Translations under genes and position numbers: made by a program
Assembly: GCF_051131705.1 (NCBI RefSeq)
Contig: NZ_CP180316.1
Location: forward strand, 3,906,001 to 3,970,000
Source of the DNA: Arthrobacter_M sp030063245
GTDB lineage: Bacteria > Actinomycetota > Actinomycetes > Actinomycetales > Micrococcaceae
Length of the DNA stretch: 64,000 nt
Direction of reading: 5' to 3'
In this document: piece after piece, positions 56,198-64,000 of the stretch
How the letters are laid out: every line of letters begins with the position of its first letter
Numbering within the stretch: the first letter of the stretch is position 1
The notes under the pieces: generated by a model
Told to the model about the DNA's origin: nothing
Seen by the model: only the letters and a program-made list of their open reading frames with translations
The model's database searches: none

Positions 56198-56525
56198 GAT
56201 CTCCGGGATCGGGTCAACCGGGCACACCAGCACGATTTTTCCGTGCAGGTGGCCTGATTCGCTGTGCCAATCAGCGTCGGCGGCCTATTTCCATCGGGTA
56301 GACATCCCCGATCTTGATGTCGAAACGGCCGGTCCTCCGCATGGCAGGATCCAAGCGCTTCGCACCACGACGCGCCCTTCCCACAACCTCTGGGGATCAG
56401 ATTCTGAGCTGTCGCCATCGAGTGCGGCACGAGAGCTCCCCTTGACAGCAAGAAATCCGGATCCAGAATATAGGTATGGGCCCCACCGTGGGTTCGAGGA
56501 TTCCGATGTCACCTGGAGACCAAAC

Positions 56526-57350
56526 ATGGACAACTTCGAGGATGATGACGGGGGGCTGTCGACGTGCGTCGCAGCCAGCTCGTCGAAAATCGGGTTGATC
56601 GTCCCCAGTTCCAATACGACCATGGAGACGGAACTACCGGAACTGTTCCGGCGACAGTCTGCTGCTACGGGTCATCGCTATACATTTCATTCGGCTCGAG
56701 CAAAGCTGCGCAACGTCACGGTTGAGGAACTGGCCGCGATGGTCGACAAGGCGGCCGAGTGCGCCGACGCGGTCTCGGATGCCGACGTGGATGTGATTGC
56801 CTACGCGTGTCTGGTGGCAGTGATGGCCCAGGGCCCTTGGGCACACAAGCGCTCGGAAACCCTTATGACCCATGCGGCAGCCGATAACGGGCATCCGGCC
56901 CCGGTGACGAGCAGCGCAGGGGCTCTGGTCCGCACGCTACAGGAGTTGGGCGCACACCGGGTTGCGATGGTCGCACCGTATATGCCGGACCTCACAAGGC
57001 TCGTCAGTGACTACATCGAAGGCGCGGGAATCGCCGTCCAGGACGTGATCGGGCTGGCGGTCGCAGACAACCTGAAAGTCGGCCGCTTGGACACCCGGAA
57101 GCTGCCGGAAATCGCCCGGAGACTTGACCGCGACGGTGTCGACGCGATTGTCCTTTCGGCCTGCGTGCAGATGCCGTCCTTGGACGCAGTCCAGCAAGTC
57201 GAAGACGAACTCGGTCTCCCGGTCGTCACCGCCGCGACAGCCACCGCGTACGAGATTCTCCGGGCGCTTGGCCACGAGCCCGCCATGGCCGGTGCAGGTC
57301 GGTTGCTTGCCGACCGCTCCACCGTCGATGCGTCGGCGTCACTCGCATGA
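56526..57350 (+). CDS. Maleate cis-trans isomerase / Asp-Glu racemase family
   Basis: A 274-residue member of the Asp/Glu racemase superfamily, closest in motif pattern to maleate isomerases and arylmalonate decarboxylases. It opens with KIGLIVPSSNTTMETELPELF. The two catalytic Cys positions fit DVDVIAYACLVAVM and DAIVLSACVQMPSLDAVQ. The GHPAPVTSSAGALVRTLQELGAHRVAMVAPYMPDLT block is also typical. It could isomerise maleate to fumarate or act on a substituted maleate. ATG 56526 is chosen for GGAGA six bases upstream; the frame is open further back. Its stop overlaps the CoA-transferase start by four bases. Confidence 0.85.
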   Translation: MDNFEDDDGGLSTCVAASSSKIGLIVPSSNTTMETELPELFRRQSAATGHRYTFHSARAKLRNVTVEELAAMVDKAAECADAVSDADVDVIAYACLVAVMAQGPWAHKRSETLMTHAAADNGHPAPVTSSAGALVRTLQELGAHRVAMVAPYMPDLTRLVSDYIEGAGIAVQDVIGLAVADNLKVGRLDTRKLPEIARRLDRDGVDAIVLSACVQMPSLDAVQQVEDELGLPVVTAATATAYEILRALGHEPAMAGAGRLLADRSTVDASASLA

Positions 57351-58570
57351 CGGCATCTGCAGACCCGGCAGCGGACGGACCGCGGGGCGCCCTACAGGAT
57401 CTGTTGGTGTTGGACCTGACTCGGATACTTTCCGGCCCATTTGCCACGATGACCCTGGCCGATCTCGGTGCCGACGTGATCAAGATCGAACAACCCAGCA
57501 CCGGTGACGACACGAGGGCGTGGGGCCCACCGTTCCAGGGAGAAGAAGCAGCGTACTTCCTCTCCGTCAACCGCAACAAACGCAGCATGGCCGTGGATCT
57601 GAAGTCTGCCGAGGGGCGTGAGGCAGTGTGGAAGCTGGCCGCGAGGGCAGACGTGCTGGTCGAGAATTTTCGACCGGGCACGGCGGCGGGTCTCGGCTTC
57701 GGATTCGATGAACTTTCGAAGGCGAATCCCGGATTGGTCTATGCGTCGATCAGCGGCTACGGGCAGACCGGTCCTGAAGCCAGGCGGGCAGGCTACGACG
57801 CGATCGCTCAGGCGCGAAGCGGCATCATGAGCGTCACCGGGGAGGCGGACGGTCCCCCGGTGAGGGTCGGCGTCAGCAGTGCAGACCTGGTCGCCGGGAT
57901 GTGGGCCACGATCGGGATACTGGCCGCCCTGCATGAGAAGCAGCGGACGGGCCTAGGTCAGGGGGTGGACATCAGCCTGCTGGATGGCTCTGTCGCGTGG
58001 TTGACCTATGTGGCGAGCGGGTATTTCGCCTCCGGGAATACGCCCCGGCGCTACGGCTCAGCACACCCCACCATCGCACCATATCAGGCGTTCGCGTCTT
58101 CGGACGCGTATGTAATGGTGGCGGTGGGCAATGACGGACTGTGGAAACGCTTCACGTCCGCCATCGAACGCGAAGATCTCCTCCGCGACGAACGGTTTGC
58201 CACAAATTCGGCACGGGTCGAGAACCGAAACGTTCTGATCCCGGTGATCGAGGACATCATGCTGACGCACACCACAGAAGAATGGGTGCACACTTTGAAC
58301 ACTGCCGGGGTGCCGGTGGGCCCCATCCAGACCGTTGGCCAGGCAGTGCAGGATCCGCAGGTCGTTGCGCGGGGAATGGTGGTCGAAATGCAACACCCGA
58401 CGGCGGGGAGGGTGAACACGGTTGGCTGCCCGATTCGGCTCACTCGGACCCCGGCGAGCGTCCGGATGCCGCCGCCCCTGTTGGGCCAGCAGACCGACGA
58501 GATCCTGGCCGGCCTCGGTTACGATGCCGTTGATATTGCAGGCCTCCACGCGAGCGGTGCAGTCGAGTGA
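57347..58570 (+). CDS. Class III (CaiB/BaiF) CoA-transferase
   Basis: A 407-residue family III CoA-transferase that would move CoA between organic acids. It begins DLLVLDLTRILSGPFATMTLADLGADVIKIEQP; the invariant catalytic Asp fits LGQGVDISLLDGSVAWLTY, and SVNRNKRSMAVDLKSAEGR and IAQARSGIMSVTGE are standard family blocks. The length is usual and no lesion is seen. It is coupled to the maleate-isomerase-like gene upstream by an ATGA overlap and to the truncated hydratase downstream by another four-base overlap. This suggests activation of an unsaturated dicarboxylate as a CoA ester before hydration. Confidence 0.92.
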   Translation: MTASADPAADGPRGALQDLLVLDLTRILSGPFATMTLADLGADVIKIEQPSTGDDTRAWGPPFQGEEAAYFLSVNRNKRSMAVDLKSAEGREAVWKLAARADVLVENFRPGTAAGLGFGFDELSKANPGLVYASISGYGQTGPEARRAGYDAIAQARSGIMSVTGEADGPPVRVGVSSADLVAGMWATIGILAALHEKQRTGLGQGVDISLLDGSVAWLTYVASGYFASGNTPRRYGSAHPTIAPYQAFASSDAYVMVAVGNDGLWKRFTSAIEREDLLRDERFATNSARVENRNVLIPVIEDIMLTHTTEEWVHTLNTAGVPVGPIQTVGQAVQDPQVVARGMVVEMQHPTAGRVNTVGCPIRLTRTPASVRMPPPLLGQQTDEILAGLGYDAVDIAGLHASGAVE

Positions 58571-58998
58571 CGACCATCACCATCGGAGACGGTGAGATAC
58601 TCAACGCACTGGGCAAAGCTCATGGGCGGGCGCTGGGAGAGGCGGCCATGTCGCTGAAGGCCACGATATCGACCACAGCGGCGGTCATCCGCGGGCCGGG
58701 GAGGTGCTTTTGTTCCGGCTCGGATTCGAGGGAGTTCGTGCATGCATCCGCTGACGACGTCCGAACCGCTTTCGTCGCGATAGCCGCAGCACTGCTGGCC
58801 GTCGGAGACATTCCTGTGCCGACAGTCGCCGCAATCGAAGGAGTGGCGGCAGTGGCAGTATGCCAGCTCGCACTCGCCTGCGACCTGCAGTTGATGGGGA
58901 GTTCGGCCCGCATTGGCATGCCTACCTCCCAGCTCGAATTCTCGTGTCGGCGATCCTCGCCAACCGGACGGATCGGTCCGTCCGGGACGGGCACCTAG
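58567..58998 (+). pseudogene. Truncated and altered enoyl-CoA hydratase
   Basis: A 143-residue crotonase N-terminal half. It has the CoA-binding part (VIRGPGRCFCSGSDSREFVHAS) and the next helix (TVAAIEGVAAVAVCQLALACDLQLM), but the oxyanion Gly-Gly-Gly is changed to AAVAV and the first catalytic Glu to Gln (VCQLAL in place of GCELAL). After GMPTSQLEFS the chain leaves the family and stops, missing the second half. It starts at GTG 58567 overlapping the CoA-transferase stop. It is probably nonfunctional, although expressed with its operon. Confidence 0.75.
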
Positions 58999-59049
58999 GC
59001 TGGGAAGTAACTTTCGTTCTGTGAGGTAAACCATTGAAGGGTCAATAAG

Positions 59050-60168
59050 ATGCGCGCCGCCGTCCTCCGTTCCCCCGTTCCTGCCGGAACCAGCTATTCA
59101 ACGGCGAAACCGTTGGTCCTCGAGGAGCTGGTGGCGCCGGAGCCGCGCGCCGGCGAGCTCGGCGTGCGCATCGTCTACTCAAGCCTCTGCCACTCCGACC
59201 TGTCCGTGGTGGACGGGTCACGCATCCGCCCGTTACGCATGGCGTTGGGCCACGAAGCAGTCGGCCGCGTGCTCACCTTGGGCGAAGGCGTAAGTGATGT
59301 GCGTGTCGGCGACCACGTCGTGCTGGTGTTCGTACCCAGCTGCGGCAGCTGCCGGGCCTGCGCCGCCGGGCGGCCGGCGCTGTGCCACCGGGCCGCCGTT
59401 GTCAACGGCTCCGGCGACCTGCTGCACGGGGAAGCCCTGCTGAAAACCGCCGGAGGAGAGAGGATCAACCATCACCTGGGAGTCTCCGCGTTCGCCGACT
59501 ACGCTGTCGTGGCTCGGGAATCCGCGGTGGTCATAGACGACGACGTGCCCGATGCCGTTGCCGCGATGTTCGGCTGCGCGGTGCTGACCGGCGCGGGGGC
59601 GGTCCGCAATACCGCCGCCGTGCAGCCGGGCCAGTCTGTCGTAATCTTCGGGCTCGGCGCCGTCGGCCTCTCCGCCGTCATGGCAGCCACGCTCGCCGAA
59701 GCATCCGCGGTCATCGCGATCGACCCGAATGCGGCAAAGCACCAGCTCGCCCTGGACTGCGGGGCGAGCACGGTGGGGACGCCCGACGACGCCGCCCGGC
59801 TGGTCGCCGAGGCTGCCGGAGATGGTGTGGACGTGGCCATCGAAGCGGTGGGTTCGGCTGCGGTCCTCGCCTCCTGCCTGGATCTGATCACCCGCGGCGG
59901 TGCCGTCGTCTCCGTCGGTCTGCCGCATCCTTCCGCAAAACTGGTCGTGCCGGCCCTGCAATTCGCCGGCGCCGGCAAAAGGCTGCTCGGTTCCTACATG
60001 GGCGACGCCGTGCCGGGCCGGGACATTCCCCTCTACTTGGGGTACTGGCGGGAAGGGAAACTACCGGTGGAGCTGCTGCACTCCGACACCAGGCCGCTGG
60101 CAGAAATCAACGAAGGCCTGGATGATTTGGCGGCAGGCCGCGTGGTGCGCAGGCTGTTCCAGGCGTGA
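59050..60168 (+). CDS. Zinc-dependent alcohol dehydrogenase (MDR)
   Basis: A 372-residue medium-chain dehydrogenase of the class III/benzyl-alcohol-dehydrogenase-like type. The catalytic zinc region is SSLCHSDLSVVDG and MALGHEAVGRVL. Four structural-zinc Cys lie in PSCGSCRACAAGRPALCHRA. The cofactor motif is VVIFGLGAVGLSAVMAATL followed by IAIDPN, consistent with NAD. The substrate may be an alcohol or hydroxy acid in the island pathway. Start ATG 59050 has GAAGG 10 bases upstream. It lies 51 bases after the truncated hydratase. Confidence 0.88.
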   Translation: MRAAVLRSPVPAGTSYSTAKPLVLEELVAPEPRAGELGVRIVYSSLCHSDLSVVDGSRIRPLRMALGHEAVGRVLTLGEGVSDVRVGDHVVLVFVPSCGSCRACAAGRPALCHRAAVVNGSGDLLHGEALLKTAGGERINHHLGVSAFADYAVVARESAVVIDDDVPDAVAAMFGCAVLTGAGAVRNTAAVQPGQSVVIFGLGAVGLSAVMAATLAEASAVIAIDPNAAKHQLALDCGASTVGTPDDAARLVAEAAGDGVDVAIEAVGSAAVLASCLDLITRGGAVVSVGLPHPSAKLVVPALQFAGAGKRLLGSYMGDAVPGRDIPLYLGYWREGKLPVELLHSDTRPLAEINEGLDDLAAGRVVRRLFQA

Positions 60169-60228
60169 CGCCTGGAAGAGTTCGTGATAACTGAACTGGT
60201 TGACGTAACCGAGTGAAGGAGCTTGACG

Positions 60229-61131
60229 ATGGCTGTAGTTGGATGGATCGGACTTGGCAACATGGGCGGCGGCATGTCCGCGAACCTGGTCAACGCCGGG
60301 CATGAGGTGCGCGGCTTCGACCTAAGCGAGGCCGCCATGGCGGCGGCCGGGACAGCCGGCGTGAAGCTTGTCGGCAGCATCGCAGAAGCGGTCGGGGGCG
60401 CCGACGTCGTCTTCACCATGCTGCCCAAGGGCGATCACGCCCGAGCAGTCTACCTGAACGACGACGGCGTATTGGCCCACGCCGACCCGAGGACCCTGCT
60501 GGTCGACTCGTCCACCATCGACATCGAATCCGCGCGGACGTTGCACGGTGCCGCCGCCGCCGCCGGGTTCCGCTTCGTGGACGCCCCCGTCTCCGGAGGA
60601 ATGAGCGGGGCGCGGGCCGGAACGCTGACCTTCATGGTCGGCGGGGAGAGCCACGCGGTCGAGGATGCCGGCGTCTTCATCAAGCCCATGGCCGGGAACA
60701 TCATCCCTACCGGTGGTGCCACCACGGGTCAGGCCGCCAAGATCTGCAATAACCTCATGCTCTTCATCAACCTCGCCGGCACGGCCGAAGGTGCCGTGCT
60801 GGCGGACCGGCTTGGGCTCGATAAGCAGGTGTTCTGGAATATCGCCTCAGTTTCGTCAGGGGACAGCTGGGCGCTGCGTACCTGGTACCCGGTCCCCGGG
60901 GTCGTGTCCACCGCGGCATCGAACAACGACTTTGCGCCCACCTTCACCGTCGAGTTGGCCAAGAAGGACATCGGTCTCGCCATCGCTGCGGCCAAGGGCA
61001 CCGGGACTCCGCTGCACATCGGCGAGCACGTCGAGCAGCTGTACCAGCGTCTGATCGACGCCGGCGACGCCGGCAAAGACTGCTCCATAATCGTCAAGTT
61101 GGTGGACGGCACGCTGGAGCAGCAGCAGTAG
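60229..61131 (+). CDS. 3-hydroxyisobutyrate-dehydrogenase-like enzyme
   Basis: A 300-residue beta-hydroxyacid dehydrogenase. It starts with the Rossmann motif VGWIGLGNMGGGMSANLVNAGHEVRGFD, has the substrate signature FRFVDAPVSGGMSGARAGTLTFMVGG, and the catalytic Lys in TTGQAAKICNNLMLFINLAGTAEG. Family members oxidise 3-hydroxyisobutyrate, tartronate semialdehyde or related 3-hydroxy acids; the exact substrate is unclear. ATG 60229 is preferred to TTG 60223 because AAGGAG lies seven bases upstream. With the alcohol dehydrogenase it would handle hydroxylated intermediates. Confidence 0.88.
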   Translation: MAVVGWIGLGNMGGGMSANLVNAGHEVRGFDLSEAAMAAAGTAGVKLVGSIAEAVGGADVVFTMLPKGDHARAVYLNDDGVLAHADPRTLLVDSSTIDIESARTLHGAAAAAGFRFVDAPVSGGMSGARAGTLTFMVGGESHAVEDAGVFIKPMAGNIIPTGGATTGQAAKICNNLMLFINLAGTAEGAVLADRLGLDKQVFWNIASVSSGDSWALRTWYPVPGVVSTAASNNDFAPTFTVELAKKDIGLAIAAAKGTGTPLHIGEHVEQLYQRLIDAGDAGKDCSIIVKLVDGTLEQQQ

Positions 61132-61193
61132 CTGCTGTAGGAGCGGCCGGCCCCTCCCGGAGGTCCCGAAGGTGCCGGCTCCCCGGTCAGCGG

Positions 61194-62552
61194 CTACGAA
61201 ACGCGCCGCGAGCCTTTAACCTCTCGTGTATAGGTTTCGGGGTCTGAGATATCGGACTTGGAGTAGTCCCTTAGCCCGAAAGCCGCAGCAATCGTGATCA
61301 GGGCCGAGACCAGTATGTATACGGATACCGCATACCCGGTTCCGAACTGATGGAGCAGGAAAGTGGCAACCAGTGCGGCCGGCCCACCGGCGATGATCGA
61401 GGCTAGCTGGTAGCCCAGCCCAGCGCCGGTGTACCGGAGGTTGGTCGGGAAGTTCTCCGCAATGATCGACGCCTGCGGGCCGTATTGCATCGCGTGCGGG
61501 ATGAGCGCCACACACAAGGCAACGAAGACCAGCCAACCGATGCCGCTGTCGAGAAGTGCGAAGTAGACAAAGCCCCAGACGCCGGTGATGGCCGCCCCGA
61601 TCAGGTAGATCTTTTTGCGACCGACCGTGTCGGACAGGTGCCCGAAGTATGGCACACAAAAGAGCTCGATGGCCGCCGCGATCATGGTGCCGATCAGAAC
61701 GAAGTTGTACGAGTAATTGTGGTTCTTGTCGGTCAGGTAGGACAACACGAACGCGGTCACGATGTAGAACGGCATCTGCTCCGACATCCGCAAGAGCGCC
61801 GACAGGATGATCGCTTTCGGGTACCTTTTGATCACCTCGAGAACCGGAGCCTTTTGGGTCTTCTGGGTCTTGACCACCTCGGCGAACATCGGGGTTTCCA
61901 GGATTTTGAGCCGGATGTAAAGCCCGATGCCGACCAGGACCAGGCTGAGCAGGAACGGGATCCGCCAGCCCCAGGCAATGAAGGCGTCCGTGCCCATGAT
62001 GCCGTTGAACACGGCAAGCAGACCGGTGGAGAGAATGATGCCGATGGCGACACCAAGCTGCGGCCAGCTGGCCATCAGCCCTCTGCGCTTCTGGTCACCC
62101 CATTCCATCGAAAGAAGAATGGAACCGCCCCACTCGCCACCGACGGCGATGCCTTGAAAGATGCGAAGGATGATCAGGACGGCTGGTGCAGCGTCGCCCC
62201 AGGTCGTCGCACCGGGAAGCACACCGATCAGCGCGGTCGAGATCCCCATCATCAGCAGCGTGATGATCAGCATCGCCTTGCGGCCAATCCGGTCGCCCCA
62301 GTGCCCGAAGATCGCCGCTCCGACCGGACGGGCCAGGAAGCCGACGAAGTAGGTGGCGAACGCGGAGATCAGCCCCAGATAGGGGGACATGTGGGGGAAG
62401 AACACATGTGGGAACACCAGTGCCGCCGCTGTGCCGTAGAGGAAGTAGTCGTACCACTCGATTGTCGTCCCGATGGTGCTGGCGATCGCCGCTTTGCGCG
62501 CCTGACTTCGCTGTTCGAGGCCACTCACTGCAGCCGGCTCGAGTTTGGACAT
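61194..62552 (-). CDS. MHS-family MFS transporter
   Basis: A 452-residue metabolite:H+ symporter of the MHS family of the major facilitator superfamily. Diagnostic parts are STIGTTIEWYDYFLYGTAAALVFP at the start, FLARPVGAAIFGHWGDRIGRKAMLIITLLMMG, LRIFQGIAVGGEWGGSILLSMEW and YFGHLSDTVGRKKIYLIGA. It has twelve helices. Relatives import shikimate, citrate, tricarballylate or dicarboxylates, so this one likely brings in the organic acid degraded by the island. It is divergent from its promoter region and convergent with the hydroxyisobutyrate-dehydrogenase gene. A palindrome lies 19-32 bases before the start. Confidence 0.92.
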   Translation of the reverse strand: MSKLEPAAVSGLEQRSQARKAAIASTIGTTIEWYDYFLYGTAAALVFPHVFFPHMSPYLGLISAFATYFVGFLARPVGAAIFGHWGDRIGRKAMLIITLLMMGISTALIGVLPGATTWGDAAPAVLIILRIFQGIAVGGEWGGSILLSMEWGDQKRRGLMASWPQLGVAIGIILSTGLLAVFNGIMGTDAFIAWGWRIPFLLSLVLVGIGLYIRLKILETPMFAEVVKTQKTQKAPVLEVIKRYPKAIILSALLRMSEQMPFYIVTAFVLSYLTDKNHNYSYNFVLIGTMIAAAIELFCVPYFGHLSDTVGRKKIYLIGAAITGVWGFVYFALLDSGIGWLVFVALCVALIPHAMQYGPQASIIAENFPTNLRYTGAGLGYQLASIIAGGPAALVATFLLHQFGTGYAVSVYILVSALITIAAAFGLRDYSKSDISDPETYTREVKGSRRVS

Positions 62553-62570
62553 TACTGTCTCACTTTCCCT

Positions 62571-62703
62571 GTTGAACGTTCAACTGGGTCCAGGCACGCC
62601 GCCCGGGCTCGGGTAACGGGGTGCGCTCGCTTTCCACGACTGTGTGTTTCGTGTGCACCGTGCTTACACCTAACTGTTTAGCCAGAGTCGAGTAAGTTGT
62701 CAA
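62571..62703 (-). promoter_or_regulatory. Transporter promoter and palindromic operator
   Basis: On the minus strand -35 TTGACA (62703-62698, full consensus), a 17-base spacer and -10 TAAACA (62680-62675) form a strong promoter for the MHS transporter. Downstream, GTTGAACGTTCAAC (62584-62571) is a perfect 14-bp palindrome 19 bases before the ATG. Such symmetry suits a dimeric repressor (TetR, IclR or GntR type) acting as a roadblock. No regulator gene is seen in the island. Confidence 0.65.
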
Positions 62704-62713
62704 GGAATCCAAT

Positions 62714-62805
62714 GCAGCGGCGGAAATCACAGGCGCACAGCCAACAAGTCCCAGCCCCCACCAGCAGCGCCCAAAATCGCCGGACGCTGGGGCACAGGAG
62801 ACAAT
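62714..62805. repeat. Right imperfect direct repeat of the catabolic island
   Basis: Counterpart of the copy at 55523-55574; here the two matching blocks (62714-62740 and 62788-62805) are 47 bases apart, against 7 in the left copy. It lies directly upstream of the exonuclease/polymerase start. Confidence 0.6.
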
Positions 62806-62811
62806 GGAGGC

Positions 62812-64000
62812 ATGTACCTGCTGCTGGCCGCATCCGACGCGCGCGCCGCCCCCGAGGGCACCGACAGACAGAGCGCGCCCATTGGCCCTTGTGCGGACAT
62901 TATCCCCCTCAACTCCCTTGGAGAAGCCACGGCTGCCAGACGCACCCTGGCAGTTGCCGACCTACCGGCCGCCGTAACACAGTTGGAAAACGAGCAGCGG
63001 CCGCGCTGGGTGTGGAATCGGACGCAGAGCTGGTATCCACCGCTGCTGGACGCCGGCGTCAGTGTCGAGCGCTGCCATGACGTGGCACTATGCCGCAACA
63101 TCCTGGTCTTTTCGGCCCTCACCGCAGACACTGACTACGCCAATACCACGGCCCCGCTCCGCTTTGATGACATTCTTGACCCGAGCCCCGAAGCCGCGAA
63201 TCAGGACAGCCTCTTTGATACGCCCGTCAACCGGGGCGGACCCTTTATCGACGCCCTGCGGCAGGAATTCGCCGCCCAGCTGGAAGCCGTCCGCCGCTCC
63301 GTTCAGCCGGGCCGTCTGGCCTTGCTCCTGGCGGCCGAGTCCGCCGGCGCGTTAATTGCCGCGGAAATGCGCCACACCGGGCTGCCGTGGCGCGAAGACC
63401 TGCACGAACAGATCCTCACCCATCAGCTGGGCCCTCGACCGGCCGGTCTGCAGCGGCCGGAGAAGCTTGAATTCCTGGCCGGTCGGCTCCGCGAGGAGCT
63501 CAACGCCCCTGCTCTGAATCCGGATTCCGCCCAGGAACTGATGCGGGCCCTGCACCGGGCCGGCATCGAGACGAAGACCACCAGATCCTGGGAGCTTCAG
63601 CAGATCACCCACCCGGCCATTGCACCACTGCTGGCGTACAAGAAAATCAGCCGGCTCCATGCCGCGAACGGGTGGGCGTGGCTGGATCAATGGGTGGCCG
63701 GCGGCCGGTTCCGTCCCGAATACGTCGTTGGCGGCGTGGTCTCGGGCCGTTGGGCCTCGCGCGGCGGCGGCGCCCTGCAGATTCCCCAACAGATACGCGG
63801 CGCAGCCCACGCGGATCCGGGCTGCAAACTGATCGTGGCGGACGCCGCCCAGCTGGAGCCCCGCGTGCTGGCTGCGTTGGCCCGGGACACCAGAATGGCT
63901 GAGGCCGCCCGGGATAAGGATCTCTATGCCGGGATTGCCGCGCAGGGCTTCGGTGGGGACCGGGCGAAGGCCAAGGGGGCGCTGTTGGGTGCCATTTACG
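62812..64000 (+). CDS. Bifunctional 3'-5' exonuclease/DNA polymerase (partial)
   Basis: The first 396 codons of a family-A polymerase-like protein, cut by the window end. Reading from ATG 62812 gives MYLLLAASDARAAPEGTDRQ, an uninterrupted frame with an exonuclease-like domain (TQSWYPPLLDAGVSVERCHDVALCRNILVF) and then polymerase signatures FRPEYVVGGVVSGRWASRGGGALQIPQQIRGA and motif A LIVADAAQLEPRVLAALARD. This is the actinobacterial bifunctional exonuclease/polymerase distinct from housekeeping PolA; its role in repair is not established. GGAGG precedes the ATG very closely. No stop codon occurs before 64000. Confidence 0.88.
   Translation, partial: MYLLLAASDARAAPEGTDRQSAPIGPCADIIPLNSLGEATAARRTLAVADLPAAVTQLENEQRPRWVWNRTQSWYPPLLDAGVSVERCHDVALCRNILVFSALTADTDYANTTAPLRFDDILDPSPEAANQDSLFDTPVNRGGPFIDALRQEFAAQLEAVRRSVQPGRLALLLAAESAGALIAAEMRHTGLPWREDLHEQILTHQLGPRPAGLQRPEKLEFLAGRLREELNAPALNPDSAQELMRALHRAGIETKTTRSWELQQITHPAIAPLLAYKKISRLHAANGWAWLDQWVAGGRFRPEYVVGGVVSGRWASRGGGALQIPQQIRGAAHADPGCKLIVADAAQLEPRVLAALARDTRMAEAARDKDLYAGIAAQGFGGDRAKAKGALLGAIY

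Noticed and set aside
61485..62681. 398-codon frame antisense to the MHS transporter
   Set aside because: Shadow frame with Asp/His-rich composition and no homology-like pattern.

Overview
The window reads as chromosomal DNA of a high-GC Gram-positive actinobacterium, most like Arthrobacter and relatives (Micrococcaceae). This is inferred from protein families and gene order, not from a search. Supporting signs are a menaquinone block (menB-menE-menA), a ResB/CcsB system II cytochrome c cluster, the actinobacterial helicase/secretion Tad neighbourhood, a 32-residue bS22 protein, a TopA with a Lys-rich tail and no zinc fingers, and many genes with a -10 hexamer 6-7 nt before the start codon (leaderless mRNAs). 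No rRNA, tRNA or CRISPR array was recognised.

Layout. 1-7.3 kb: hotdog thioesterase, DUF2269 membrane protein, GNAT acetyltransferase, a vapBC toxin-antitoxin pair, a thiolase/enoyl-CoA hydratase/3-hydroxyacyl-CoA dehydrogenase operon behind a PaaR-like operator, and an amino-acid permease. 7.3-9.7 kb: a large DDE transposase with candidate inverted repeats. 9.9-12.1 kb: an ABC-F ATPase with a candidate leader ORF and hairpin, then a frameshifted glyoxalase. 12.2-23.7 kb: menB, menE, menA, DUF4229, PLDc_N protein, UV-endonuclease-like protein, MarR regulator, then the ccsB/resB/ccdA/resA-like operon and a histidine phosphatase. 23.9-28.8 kb: YceI, two related Pro-rich membrane proteins, Rex, glutaredoxin-like protein, HAD-IB phosphatase, bS22 and a small HTH protein.

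28.9-44.5 kb: DAHP synthase preceded by an aromatic leader-peptide attenuator, an AXE1-type esterase, glutamate dehydrogenase, ArsR regulator, AcuC-like deacetylase, a Ktr potassium uptake pair, glucose-dehydrogenase-like enzyme, proC, a decayed sugar isomerase/epimerase gene, Ppx/GppA and topA. 44.6-47.5 kb: a perfect 35-bp inverted repeat, a methyltransferase that has lost its catalytic core, trhO and a membrane protein. 47.5-55.3 kb: DEAD/DEAH helicase convergent with a Tad pilus/secretion operon whose small pilin-like gene lacks its transmembrane segment.

55.5-62.7 kb: an accessory catabolic island with a broken haloacid dehalogenase, maleate-isomerase-like protein, class III CoA-transferase, truncated enoyl-CoA hydratase, alcohol dehydrogenase, 3-hydroxyisobutyrate-dehydrogenase-like enzyme and a divergent MHS transporter, flanked by imperfect direct repeats. 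62.8-64 kb: start of a 3'-5' exonuclease/DNA polymerase that runs off the end. The most informative signals are the aromatic attenuator, the island with its flanking repeats, and several genes that lost key segments (methyltransferase, pilin, hydratase, epimerase, glyoxalase).
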